The notes: generated from the letters alone by a model not told the origin. Numbered from the stretch's first letter, positions 34,509-42,405 are shown. The stretch: 62,641 nucleotides of DNA from Prosthecobacter debontii (GCA_945861385.1 CAMAUI010000010.1:1-62641); one strand, 5' to 3'. Numbers and translations: made by a program.

Positions 34509-35183
34509 ATGAACGCCGCTCTCAATTCCAACAGGTCTGTCGTCGAAGACCTCGTCCGCTCGTCGCTCTTGCGGCAGATCGGGCGCGAATTGCCTGCGAC
34601 ACCGGCCCCGACGCTCGTGGTGAACAGCTCCGCGCGGCACATGCACATTTCGCCGGAAAACCTCGAAGTCCTTTTCGGCCCGGGGGCGACGTTGACGGTT
34701 CACAAGTGGCTCTACCAAGAGGGGCAGTTTGCCGCGGAGCAGACCGTCACGCTGATCGGGCCGCGGCGGCGCGTGATCCCGAATCTCCGCATCCTCGGCC
34801 CGTGCCGGAGTCTCACGCAGATCGAACTCGCCATCACCGACGCAATCCAGCTTGGCGTGGACCTGCCGGTGCGCATGTCGGGCGACATCAAGGGCACGCC
34901 GGGCGGCTACGTGATGGGGCCAAAGGGCATGCTGGAAATGAAGGAAGGGCTCATCCGCGCGGCCCGACATGTCCACATGTCGCCAGCCGACGCCAAGTTT
35001 TACGGAGTGAAGCACCTCGACCGGATCACCCTGAAGGTGACCTCGCCCGCCTGCAACACACGCTTCGACGACCTCATCGTGCGAGTTGATCCGAGCTTCA
35101 AGCTCGAAGTTCACATGGACACCGACGAGGCCAACGCCTGCGACCTCGAACGCGCGGAGAAAGTCGAACTCATCAAGACCTGA
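34509..35183 (+). CDS. pduL: PduL-type phosphotransacylase
   Basis: A 224-residue BMC phosphotransacylase that exchanges acyl-CoA for acyl phosphate and frees CoA inside the compartment. The two zinc-binding histidine pairs are in SSARHMHIS (44, 46) and AARHVHMSP (154, 156); VRMSGDIKGTPGG is a family signature. The first ~25 residues (SVVEDLVRSSLLRQIGREL) form an amphipathic helix that looks like an encapsulation peptide. It is the first gene of the BMC operon. Confidence 0.93.
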   Translation: MNAALNSNRSVVEDLVRSSLLRQIGRELPATPAPTLVVNSSARHMHISPENLEVLFGPGATLTVHKWLYQEGQFAAEQTVTLIGPRRRVIPNLRILGPCRSLTQIELAITDAIQLGVDLPVRMSGDIKGTPGGYVMGPKGMLEMKEGLIRAARHVHMSPADAKFYGVKHLDRITLKVTSPACNTRFDDLIVRVDPSFKLEVHMDTDEANACDLERAEKVELIKT

Positions 35184-35271
35184 ACCAAACAAAAAAACAC
35201 AACCAACAACCTTTCGCGCCAATTCGCGATTTTCGCGGGCCGAATCTCAAACCAAAACAAAACAAAAACAA

Positions 35272-35541
35272 ATGAGCGAAGCAATCGGACTAATCGAAAC
35301 GCGCGGCTACGTGGGCCTGGTGGAAGCCAGTGACTCCATGGTCAAGGCCGCGAATGTGCAACTGGTCAAATCCATCCCGATCGGCGGGGCGCTGGTCACC
35401 ACCATCGTCCGCGGCGATGTCGGCAGCGTCAAAGCCGCCGTCGAAGCCGGGAAGGAAGCGGCCAAACGCGTCGGCAATCTCGTCGCGTCCCACGTCATCG
35501 CCCGGCCCACGCCGGACCTCCTCAAGTTCTTCACCTCTTAA
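35272..35541 (+). CDS. BMC-H shell hexamer protein 1
   Basis: An 89-residue single-domain BMC protein (Pfam00936 type) that forms hexameric shell tiles. MSEAIGLIETRGYVGLVEAS opens the fold, [20 protein letters not shown] is the signature helix, and the C-terminus reads SHVIARPTPDLLKFF. The pore loop is PIGGA. The start has no Shine-Dalgarno but an A/C-rich leader (ACCAAAACAAAACAAAAAC). It lies 88 bases after pduL. Confidence 0.93.
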   Translation: MSEAIGLIETRGYVGLVEASDSMVKAANVQLVKSIPIGGALVTTIVRGDVGSVKAAVEAGKEAAKRVGNLVASHVIARPTPDLLKFFTS

Positions 35542-35562
35542 CCTCGAAAGGAAACCAACACC

Positions 35563-35868
35563 ATGTCTGGACAAGCAATCGGAATGATCGAAACCAAGGG
35601 CCTCGTCGCTCAATTTGAAGCGACTGATGCCATGACCAAGGCAGCGAACGTGGAACTCATCGGCTGGGAAAAAGTCGGCTCGGGCTACGTCACCGTCTTT
35701 GTAAAAGGCGACGTCGCCGCGGTGAAAGCCGCCGTCGAAGCCGGCGCGACCGCAGCGACCGCCATCGGCGAAGTCGTCGCCGTCCACGTGATCCCGCGTC
35801 CGCACGACGACCTGCACCTTCTCGGGAAATTCCTCGGCGGAAAACCCGCGAACGCCGCCGCGAAGTAA
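35563..35868 (+). CDS. BMC-H shell hexamer protein 2
   Basis: A 101-residue BMC-H paralogue: [20 protein letters not shown], then [20 protein letters not shown]. The pore loop reads KVGSGY. A short C-terminal extension ([16 protein letters not shown]) is Ala/Lys-rich. AAAGGA lies ahead of the start, 21 bases after BMC-H 1. It would mix with or tile next to the other two hexamers. Confidence 0.93.
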   Translation: MSGQAIGMIETKGLVAQFEATDAMTKAANVELIGWEKVGSGYVTVFVKGDVAAVKAAVEAGATAATAIGEVVAVHVIPRPHDDLHLLGKFLGGKPANAAAK

Positions 35869-35890
35869 CCACGCGCTTCCACGCGCTCCG

Positions 35891-37075
35891 ATGAATCCGA
35901 ACACCATCCTCGTCGCCAACATCGGCAGCACCTCGTTCAAGTGCCGCTTGATCGAGATGCCTTCCGAGCGCGTGCTGGCGAAGGGCGGCGTCGAGCGGAT
36001 CGGCAGCGCGGAATCCCCGTGGAAGGCTCAAATCGGCAGCGAACCGGAGCAAAAAGGCACGACATCATTGCCTGATCACACCGCGGCGATCGCGCTCGTC
36101 GAGAAATTGCTCGGCGGGTTTGGCGATCTCGCGGCGGTCGGCTTCAAGCCCGTGATGGCGCGCGGCATCTCGGGCACACAAGTGCTCGGCGAACCCGTGC
36201 TGCGCGCGATGGAGGAAATCAACACGCTCCTGCCCGCGCACAATCCGCCCTACGTCGCCGCCGTGCGCAGCTTTCACAAGTCGCACCCGAAGCTCCCTTG
36301 CATCGGCACATTCGAGACGGCGTTTTACGACGACGTGCCGGTAAAAAACACCCGCTACCCCGTGCCTCGCGAGTGGGAGACGAAATACGGAATCCGCCGC
36401 CAGGGCTTCCACGGCGCGAGCCATCGCTTCGTCACACAGCGCTGCGCGGAACTCCGCGGCACGGACAAACTCCGCATCATCTCCTGCCACCTCGGCGGCA
36501 GTTCGTCCATCGCCGCGGTGCGCGATGGAAAGGCGATTGACTCAAGCTGGGGCATGACACCTCAGAGCGGTCTGCCGCAAAACAACCGTGTCGGCGACTT
36601 CGACTGCTTCGCGCTCATCTATCTCGCGCGCGATCTCGGCCTCGGCATTGACGCCGTGGAAAAAGCGCTCACCTCGCAGTCGGGCCTCAAGGGCATGTCA
36701 GGCCTCGCGACCGGCGACATCCGCGACCTCATCGAAGCCTCGGCAAAAGGCAACGCCGACGCGCGAATCGCGCTCGATGTCTTCGTAGCCGCCATCCGAA
36801 AATACATCGGCCAGTTCCTCGTCGAGTTGAACGGCGCGGACGTCCTCATCTTCACCGCCGGCATCGCGGAGAACCATCCGTGGCTGCGCGAGAAAATCTG
36901 CGCGGATCTCGATTTTTGCGGCCTCGAACTGGATCGGGAAACGAACAACCGCACCGCCGCATTTGAGGCCGTCATCTCCACGCCGCGCTCGAAGATCGAA
37001 GTGCGCGTCATCCCCACGAACGAGGAAATCATCATCGCCCGCAACGCGTGGGCCAAACTCTCACAACTCAACTAA
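35891..37075 (+). CDS. ackA: Acetate/propionate kinase family enzyme
   Basis: A 394-residue ASKHA kinase that makes ATP and a short-chain acid from acyl phosphate, completing the PduL reaction. Motifs: phosphate-1 ILVANIGSTSFKCRL, catalytic region GFHGASHRFV, CHLGGSSSIAAV, and FTAGIAENHPWLR. The substrate-side segment MTPQSGLPQNNRVGDFD differs from the usual TRSGDID, so the acyl substrate may be larger or different from acetate. It lies between shell genes, as in the PVC compartment loci. Confidence 0.9.
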   Translation: MNPNTILVANIGSTSFKCRLIEMPSERVLAKGGVERIGSAESPWKAQIGSEPEQKGTTSLPDHTAAIALVEKLLGGFGDLAAVGFKPVMARGISGTQVLGEPVLRAMEEINTLLPAHNPPYVAAVRSFHKSHPKLPCIGTFETAFYDDVPVKNTRYPVPREWETKYGIRRQGFHGASHRFVTQRCAELRGTDKLRIISCHLGGSSSIAAVRDGKAIDSSWGMTPQSGLPQNNRVGDFDCFALIYLARDLGLGIDAVEKALTSQSGLKGMSGLATGDIRDLIEASAKGNADARIALDVFVAAIRKYIGQFLVELNGADVLIFTAGIAENHPWLREKICADLDFCGLELDRETNNRTAAFEAVISTPRSKIEVRVIPTNEEIIIARNAWAKLSQLN

Positions 37076-37091
37076 CAAACAAAAAAACATC

Positions 37092-37373
37092 ATGTCACAA
37101 CAAGCAATCGGACTAATCGAAACCCGCGGCCTCGTCGCACTCGTCGAGGCGACGGACGCAATGCTCAAATCTGCCAACGTCGAACTCGTCGGCCCCATCA
37201 CCCAGGTTGGCAACGCGATGGTGACCGTCTGCGTCTCCGGAGACGTCGCCGCCGTCAAGGCCGCGACCGAGGCCGGCAAAATCGCAGCACAATCACTCGG
37301 CGAAGTCGTGAGCGTCAGCGTCATCGCCCGCCCGCACAACGACCTCGGCGCAGTGCTGCCGAAGACGAAGTAA
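37092..37373 (+). CDS. BMC-H shell hexamer protein 3
   Basis: A 93-residue [45 protein letters not shown]-terminus VIARPHNDLGAVLPKTK. The pore loop is QVGNAM, different from the other two hexamers. The leader is again CAAACAAAAAAAC with no Shine-Dalgarno. A third BMC-H in one PVC-type operon is one more than I recall for the planctomycete model locus. Confidence 0.92.
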   Translation: MSQQAIGLIETRGLVALVEATDAMLKSANVELVGPITQVGNAMVTVCVSGDVAAVKAATEAGKIAAQSLGEVVSVSVIARPHNDLGAVLPKTK

Positions 37374-37392
37374 GGAGCACGGCTTTCCGAAC

Positions 37393-37701
37393 ATGATTCT
37401 CGCCCGCGTAGAAGGCAGCGTCGTCGCGACGAAAAAAAACACGAAGATGCTGGGGAACAAGTTTCTCCTCGTGCGTCCGCTCGTGATTGATTCGCCGACC
37501 GCGAAGGAATGGAAGCCCGGTACCAGCACGCTCGTCGCCGTGGACACCCTCGGGGCGGGCGAAGGCGAGATCGTGCTCGTCGTGCAGGGCAGCTCCGCCC
37601 GGCTCGCCGCCGATGACAAGGACTCGCCCGTGGACGCCGTGGTGATCGGCATCGTGGACACGGTCGATGTCGCAAAAACCATCCTCTACAAAGCGCAATG
37701 A
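37393..37701 (+). CDS. BMC-P shell pentamer protein 1 (EutN/CcmL)
   Basis: A 102-residue vertex protein (Pfam03319 type): MILARVEGSVVATKKN, LVRPLVIDS, VAVDTLGAGEGEIVLVVQG and a conserved end (PVDAVVIGIVDTVDVA). Pentamers cap the twelve shell vertices. Its stop overlaps the ATG of the frame carried by repeat element 1 (ATGA at 37698). Confidence 0.93.
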   Translation: MILARVEGSVVATKKNTKMLGNKFLLVRPLVIDSPTAKEWKPGTSTLVAVDTLGAGEGEIVLVVQGSSARLAADDKDSPVDAVVIGIVDTVDVAKTILYKAQ

Positions 37702-37934
37702 AACTCTCGAACAGCAAAGGGTCATCGAACGTGGCGCCAGCCTTTGGAGTGCGGGGGCTTGACCCCGCTTTGACTTTCGGCGCGGAAGACTTGCGACGCT
37801 CGTCGAGTGTCGCGGGCAGAAATACCCCGGCGACTTGTTCGACGCTCCACCGGCCAACCGATGAAAACCAAAGCGGGGTCAAGCCCCCGCACTCCAAGGC
37901 CTCGCGGCACTCAGACACCGCACCGGTATCTTAA
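37698..37934 (+). CDS. Repeat-encoded coupled frame (78 aa)
   Basis: An open frame starting in ATGA at the stop of BMC-P 1 and ending 12 bases before the aldehyde dehydrogenase start. It is largely written by palindromic element 1: KGSSNVAPAFGVRGLDPAL and SGVKPPHSKASRHS. The same sequence pattern appears in the frame at 39641-39913. It has no recognised domain and may be translated only because of coupling. Confidence 0.3.
   Translation: MKLSNSKGSSNVAPAFGVRGLDPALTFGAEDLRRSSSVAGRNTPATCSTLHRPTDENQSGVKPPHSKASRHSDTAPVS
37716..37914. repeat. Palindromic repeat element 1 inside the BMC operon
   Basis: Its ends match a second copy at 39668-39881, while the centre differs. Arms at 37742-37771 and 37870-37899 pair at 29 of 30 bases; each arm is itself a hairpin (GCGGGG...CCCCGC). 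The left end reads AAAGGGTCATCGA, then GTGGCGCCAGCC; the right end is CTCGCGGCACTCAG. It sits between BMC-P 1 and the aldehyde dehydrogenase gene. Confidence 0.85.
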
Positions 37935-37946
37935 CCTTTTCCCAGC

Positions 37947-39377
37947 ATGACAACGATTGACGAAAAACTGGTATCCAAAGTCGTGAGCGAAGTGCTCGCC
38001 CGGTTGAGCACGCATTCGAAAAGCACGCCGTCCGCGCAGGGCAAATTCGGTGTGTATGAAAAAATGGAGGACGCTTGCGAGGCTGCGCATCGTTCCTTTG
38101 AAAAGCTGCGCGACCTCGGCGTCTCGGCTCGGCGCAAGGCGATCCAAGTCATCCGCAAGATGTGCGTCGCGAAGGCGAAGGAGTGGGGCGAGATCGAATT
38201 CGCTGAGACGAAGATCGGTCGGCTCGACCACAAGATCGAGAAGCTAAAGATTTGCGGCGACCTCGTGCCGGGCGTCGAGTTTCTCGAGCGCATGGCGTTC
38301 AGCGGCGACTTCGGCCTGACGATCATTGATTACGCGCCTTGGGGCGTGATCGGCGCGGTGACGCCCTCGACGCACAGCGTCCCGACGCTCACCGGCAACG
38401 CGATCAACATGATCGCTGCGGGCAACGCCGCTGTTTTCAACACGCATCCCGCCGCGTGCAACATCGCGGCGCTGGCGGTGCGCGCATACAACGAGGCAAT
38501 CTTTCAAGAGATCGGCATCTCCGACCTGCTCACGACGGTCGTGAAGCCGACGCTCGAAACTTTCGACACGATGTGCAGACACCCGCATGTGAAACTTCTC
38601 TGCGTCACCGGCGGCCCGGCCGTCGTCGCCGCCGCGATGAAGATCGGCAAGCGCGCCGTGTGTGCGGGGCCGGGCAACCCGCCGGTGGTGGTGGACGAGA
38701 CCGCCGATCTCGACAACGCGGCGAAGTGCATCATCCAGGGCGCGAGCTACGACAACAACCTGCTCTGCATCGGCGAGAAGGAGGTCTTCGTCGTCGAGGC
38801 GGTCGCGGACAAACTCATGGCTGCGCTGAAGCGCGCAGGCGCCGTGCAACTCGACGCCCGCCAGGTCGAGGCACTCGCGGAAAAGGCGTTCGTTTTCACG
38901 CAGGGAAAAGGCGCGGGCTGCCCGCACCCGGTCGTGAATCGCGACCTCGTCGGACGCGATGCAGCGGTGCTCGCGAAGGCCATCGGCCTCAATGTGCCAG
39001 CGGGGACGCAACTGCTCTTCGGCGAGACGAAAGCGGATCACATCTTCGTTGATGAGGAGCAGATGATGCCATTCATCCCCATCGTCCGCGTGCGCGATGT
39101 TGATGCCGGCATCGAGGCCGCAATCCGCGCCGAGCACGGCTACAAGCACACGGCGATCATGCATTCGCAAAACATCCGCAATCTCACCAAGATGGCGCAG
39201 ATCGTGGACACGACGCTCTTCATCAAGAACGGCCCGTGCATGACCGGCCTCGGCCTCGGCGGCGAGGGCTTCCTCAGCTTCTCGGTCGCCACGCCGACCG
39301 GCGAAGGCGTGACCACGCCGATGACATTCACCCGCTCACGCCGCTGCGTGATGGTCGAGAATCTCAATCTTTTCTAA
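37947..39377 (+). CDS. CoA-acylating aldehyde dehydrogenase (EutE/PduP-like)
   Basis: A 476-residue enzyme oxidising an aldehyde (lactaldehyde in the PVC model) to acyl-CoA with NAD. Residues 1-21 (TTIDEKLVSKVVSEVLARL) form an amphipathic helix followed by a Ser/Thr/Pro linker, typical of an encapsulation peptide. The nucleophile is Cys274 in GASYDNNLLCIGEKE; the NAD region is APWGVIGAVTPSTHSVPTL and GNAAVFNTHP. The C-terminus (GPCMTGLGLGGEGFLSFSVA) is conserved. It is a core enzyme of the compartment. Confidence 0.93.
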   Translation: MTTIDEKLVSKVVSEVLARLSTHSKSTPSAQGKFGVYEKMEDACEAAHRSFEKLRDLGVSARRKAIQVIRKMCVAKAKEWGEIEFAETKIGRLDHKIEKLKICGDLVPGVEFLERMAFSGDFGLTIIDYAPWGVIGAVTPSTHSVPTLTGNAINMIAAGNAAVFNTHPAACNIAALAVRAYNEAIFQEIGISDLLTTVVKPTLETFDTMCRHPHVKLLCVTGGPAVVAAAMKIGKRAVCAGPGNPPVVVDETADLDNAAKCIIQGASYDNNLLCIGEKEVFVVEAVADKLMAALKRAGAVQLDARQVEALAEKAFVFTQGKGAGCPHPVVNRDLVGRDAAVLAKAIGLNVPAGTQLLFGETKADHIFVDEEQMMPFIPIVRVRDVDAGIEAAIRAEHGYKHTAIMHSQNIRNLTKMAQIVDTTLFIKNGPCMTGLGLGGEGFLSFSVATPTGEGVTTPMTFTRSRRCVMVENLNLF

Positions 39378-39644
39378 ATGCGCCTTGCGACCATCAAAGG
39401 ACACGTCACCTCGACGGTGAAGCACCGGAGCCTCGAAGGCTGGAGGCTGCTTATCGCGATGCCGGAGAGTCCGGATCTCGCGCCTCAGATCGTGATAGAC
39501 TCACTGGGCGCGGGCATCGGGCAGAAGGTGATGATTTCGAGCGACGGCAGCGAGGCGCGCAAGATGGTCGGCGACCAGCACAGCCCCGCGCGCTGGACCG
39601 TGATGGGCATCATCGATCCCGAGAAGGAACTGAACCTCGGATGA
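39378..39644 (+). CDS. BMC-P shell pentamer protein 2 (EutN/CcmL)
   Basis: An 88-residue vertex protein: MRLATIKGHVTSTVKHRSLE, VIDSLGAGIGQKVMISSDG, WTVMGIIDPEKEL. The ATG directly follows the dehydrogenase stop. Its stop overlaps, as ATGA, the frame carried by repeat element 2 (39641). Confidence 0.92.
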   Translation: MRLATIKGHVTSTVKHRSLEGWRLLIAMPESPDLAPQIVIDSLGAGIGQKVMISSDGSEARKMVGDQHSPARWTVMGIIDPEKELNLG

Positions 39645-39913
39645 AGACAAAATTGATCGGCTTTGGAAAAGGGTCATCGAGCGTGGCGCCAGCCTTTGGA
39701 GTGCGGCGGCTTGACGCCGCTTTGGCTTTCGGAGCTGCGGTCGCGGAGCATCGCTTCTCGGTCGCGTGCGATTCGGCCAGCGATGTATATGCCCGCGAGG
39801 TCGCCACGAGTTCGTTTACGTTTCGCAGTGCGAAGAAAAGCGGGGTCAAGCCCCCGCACTCCAAAGCCTCGCGGCACTCAGGCGACGCTTCGATCAAGGA
39901 GGCCATGCTATGA
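39641..39913 (+). CDS. Repeat-encoded coupled frame (90 aa)
   Basis: Begins in ATGA at the BMC-P 2 stop and ends in ATGA at the BMC-P 3 start, so it links the two shell genes without a gap. It shares KGSSSVAPAFGVRRLDAAL and SGVKPPHSKASRHS with the frame at 37698. The AAGGAGG for BMC-P 3 (39896-39902) lies inside its end. It has no recognised domain. Confidence 0.3.
   Translation: MKTKLIGFGKGSSSVAPAFGVRRLDAALAFGAAVAEHRFSVACDSASDVYAREVATSSFTFRSAKKSGVKPPHSKASRHSGDASIKEAML
39668..39881. repeat. Palindromic repeat element 2 inside the BMC operon
   Basis: Same orientation and ends as element 1. Arms at 39694-39723 and 39837-39866 pair at 28 of 30; the left arm has GCGGCGGC where element 1 has GCGGGGGC. 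The centre is unrelated to element 1. Both copies start a few codons after a pentamer gene ends. Confidence 0.85.
39896..39902 (+). promoter_or_regulatory. Strong ribosome binding site of BMC-P 3
   Basis: AAGGAGG, seven bases before the ATG at 39910. It is the clearest Shine-Dalgarno sequence in the BMC operon and decides the start: the frame is open upstream through the repeat element but that part is not family-like. Confidence 0.75.
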
Positions 39914-40188
39914 GAATGGGCACAGTCATCGGCCGCGTGACGCTTTCGGTGCGCTCGAAAAAATACTTTGGCGAACGCCTGCTGCTCACGCTGCCTTGGA
40001 GGACGGACACCTTCGGCGGCACGGCGAAACACGACCCGGCCATCGTCGTTTACGATCAGCTCGGCGCGGGCGTCGGGCAGCAGATCGCCATCAGCGAGGG
40101 CCGCGAGGCGGCGTGCCCATTCGAGAAGCCAACCCCGGTGGACGCCTACTGCGCCGCGCTGGTGGACGAAATTTTCTACAAGGAATAA
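39910..40188 (+). CDS. BMC-P shell pentamer protein 3 (EutN/CcmL)
   Basis: A 92-residue vertex protein: MRMGTVIGRVTLSVRSKKYF, IVVYDQLGAGVGQQIAISEG, PVDAYCAALVDEIFYKE. It contains two cysteines, one in EAACPF. With the other two it makes a set of three pentamers, as in the known PVC compartment. Three bases separate it from the aldolase. Confidence 0.92.
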   Translation: MRMGTVIGRVTLSVRSKKYFGERLLLTLPWRTDTFGGTAKHDPAIVVYDQLGAGVGQQIAISEGREAACPFEKPTPVDAYCAALVDEIFYKE

Positions 40189-40191
40189 ACT

Positions 40192-41265
40192 ATGAAACTG
40201 ATCGCACAGAAAGAAGCAGCCGACTTTGTGAAGTCCGGCGCGAAGGAATTCCGGCAGGATGGCGAAATCCGCCTGACTCCGGGCGCACGGGACATCCTCA
40301 TGGAAGCCGGCATCAAGATCGTCTATGACGGCGCAACGCCATCCACGAGCGGGAGCGCCGCGTCCGCGGGTTACGCGCCCGTGGCTGCGCCGGGTGCATA
40401 CAGCGCGGAGGACGTGCGCCTTTTCGCATCGAAGGAGGCCAACGAAATCAAGGAACAGATCTGCGACATCGGCCGGCGCATCTGGGCGCGGGAGTACTGC
40501 GATGGCAACGGCGGCAACATCTCCGCGCGCCTCGCGCCGGACCGTTTCATCTGCACGCCGACCGGCGTCAGCAAGGGCTTCATGAATCCCGACATGCTGT
40601 GCATGGTGGATGGCAAGGGCACGCAGCTCGGCGGAACGTGGAAACGCTCCAGCGAGATCACGACGCACATGGCCATCTTCCACTCCACGCCCGAGGCGAT
40701 GAGCGTCTGTCACGCGCATCCGTGCCACGCGGGTGCGTTCGCGATCAAAGGAATGCAGCCCCCGCCGCGACTCATCCCCGAGCTGGAAGTGTTCGTCGGC
40801 ACGGTCGCCTACACGCCTTACAAGACGCCCGGCTCGCCCGAGATCGCCGCGGAGATTTTCCCGCTCGCGCCGAAGCATCAGTCCATCCTCATGGGCAACC
40901 ACGGCGTCATCTGCTGGGGCAAGTCGGTCGAGGACGCGTATTTCAAAATGGAGATCACCGACGCGTATTGCCGCACGGTCATCCTCGCGCAGTCCATCCC
41001 CGGCGGCGTGTCCATCCCATGCGACAAGCTGCCCGAATTGCTCGACATCAAGAAACGCCTCGGGCTTCCCGACGACCGCTACGACCTCAAGCCCGCGGGC
41101 CTTTGCGAAGTGGATCCGTGGACGCAGATGTGCGGCTCGCACGGCTGCTCGTCGCCGGTGACGCCGTTTAATCCGCTGACGAATGCAGCGCCCGCGAGCG
41201 ACGCCGAGATCGAATCCCTCGTGCAGAAACTCACCGACGAAATCGTCGCCAACCTCTCCAAGTAA
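40192..41265 (+). CDS. Class II aldolase (fuculose/rhamnulose-1-phosphate type)
   Basis: A 357-residue zinc aldolase. The N-terminal ~48 residues form a small extra domain (IRLTPGARDILMEAGIKIVY), linked by a Ser/Ala/Pro stretch to the aldolase domain. Zinc ligands are His174 and His176 (CHAHPCHA) and His237 (GNHGVICWG); GNGGNIS is the phosphate-side loop. A C-terminal helix (AEIESLVQKLTDEIVANL) looks like an encapsulation peptide. It should cleave a deoxy-ketose 1-phosphate to DHAP and lactaldehyde, the entry step of the compartment pathway. Confidence 0.9.
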   Translation: MKLIAQKEAADFVKSGAKEFRQDGEIRLTPGARDILMEAGIKIVYDGATPSTSGSAASAGYAPVAAPGAYSAEDVRLFASKEANEIKEQICDIGRRIWAREYCDGNGGNISARLAPDRFICTPTGVSKGFMNPDMLCMVDGKGTQLGGTWKRSSEITTHMAIFHSTPEAMSVCHAHPCHAGAFAIKGMQPPPRLIPELEVFVGTVAYTPYKTPGSPEIAAEIFPLAPKHQSILMGNHGVICWGKSVEDAYFKMEITDAYCRTVILAQSIPGGVSIPCDKLPELLDIKKRLGLPDDRYDLKPAGLCEVDPWTQMCGSHGCSSPVTPFNPLTNAAPASDAEIESLVQKLTDEIVANLSK

Positions 41266-41266
41266 A

Positions 41267-42193
41267 ATGAAAGTAGCAATCATCGGCGGTGGAGGCCGCG
41301 TCGGCTCATGCGCGGCGTTCGCGCTGCAATGCAGCGGCATCATCCGCGAACTCGTCATCCTCGATGCCAACAAGGCCACGGCCGAGGGCGAAGCGCTCGA
41401 CCTGCTGCACGGCGCGGCATTTTGCAGCGACCAGGTCATCCGTGCCGGCAACTACGCCGACTGCGCCGACGCCGACATCATCTGCATCACAGCCGGGCTG
41501 CGGCGTAAACCCGACGAATCGCGGCTCGATCTCATCAATCGCAACGTCACGCTCTTTCGCGGAATCCTCGCGAGCCTGAAGACGGCGGGACTCAGGAAGG
41601 ACGCGATCATTTTCGTCGTGTCGAACCCCGTGGACATCCTTACGTATCTCGCGTGGAAGGAAACCGGCCTGCCGGAATCGCAGGTGATCGGCCTCGGCAC
41701 GATGCTCGACACCTCGCGCTTCTGCTCGCTGATCGCCGACTCGATCAAACTGCCGCCCACGCAAGTCCGCGCGATGATTCTCGGCGAACACGGCGATTCG
41801 ATGGTGCCGATCTGGTCGTCCGCAACCGTGGACGGATTTCCGCTCACGAAGTTCGCGGGAATCACGCCCACGTTTCAAAATCAGATTTTCGAGCGCACCC
41901 AGAAGAGCGGCGCGGAAGTCATCTCACGCAAAGGCGGCGCGGGCTGGGCCGTGGGCGTCGCGATCCGCGAAGTGATTGACTGCATCGCCCTCGACCGCCG
42001 CCGCATCCTGCCGGTCTCGGCTCTGGTCAAAGGCACGTATGGCATCCGCGACGTGGCGATCAGCGTGCCGACGGTCGTCGGTCGCTCGGGCGTCGTGCAG
42101 CAGCTCGAGATCGAGCTGTGGCCGAAGGAACTCAACGGCCTGCAAAGCTCCGCCAAGGCGCTCAAGGACACGCTCGGCAAGGTGCAGGGCTGA
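41267..42193 (+). CDS. LDH/MDH-family dehydrogenase
   Basis: A 308-residue NAD-dependent 2-hydroxyacid dehydrogenase. The glycine loop is IIGGGGRVGSC, the catalytic His175 is in GEHGDSM, and Asp148/Arg151 lie in LDTSRF. The substrate loop reads AGLRRKPDESR; the Arg at the place of Gln102 of lactate dehydrogenases is the malate-type residue. In PVC compartments this enzyme is thought to recycle NADH. The ATG is one base after the aldolase stop. Confidence 0.9.
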   Translation: MKVAIIGGGGRVGSCAAFALQCSGIIRELVILDANKATAEGEALDLLHGAAFCSDQVIRAGNYADCADADIICITAGLRRKPDESRLDLINRNVTLFRGILASLKTAGLRKDAIIFVVSNPVDILTYLAWKETGLPESQVIGLGTMLDTSRFCSLIADSIKLPPTQVRAMILGEHGDSMVPIWSSATVDGFPLTKFAGITPTFQNQIFERTQKSGAEVISRKGGAGWAVGVAIREVIDCIALDRRRILPVSALVKGTYGIRDVAISVPTVVGRSGVVQQLEIELWPKELNGLQSSAKALKDTLGKVQG

Positions 42194-42234
42194 GAAACTC
42201 TTGTGAAAATGCCCGGCATTTTTCGTCTCACGCA

Positions 42235-42365
42235 AAGGGAAACACAGGCATCCTTGCCTGTGGGAAGGAATGGCACAGAAGGCTTCCAGCCTGCCGTCGG
42301 CGGACAAGGATCTCCGTTAACCCCATCCCGCTGCACCGGCTGGAAGCCCGTGTTCCGCCACCGCG
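42235..42365. repeat. AGGC/GGAAGCC palindromic repeat
   Basis: Intergenic sequence with short facing hairpins: ACAGGCATCCTTGCCTGT, and GGCTTCCAGCC facing GGCTGGAAGCC about 60 bases later. A related, larger foldback is at 55430-55629. It separates the dehydrogenase from the last gene of the operon. Confidence 0.6.
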
Positions 42366-42405
42366 CCGACGCCGGAAAATCCTCGCAATCTGCGCGCACT
42401 TAGAA

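Noticed and set aside
39610..41451. A 613-codon open frame on the minus strand
   Set aside because: Antisense to BMC-P 3, the class II aldolase and the start of the dehydrogenase. No domain is visible and the composition is that of a shadow frame.
42118..42405. An earlier start for the class I-like aldolase
   Set aside because: This part is coded by the end of the dehydrogenase gene and by the palindromic repeat; the family-like sequence starts at 42406.
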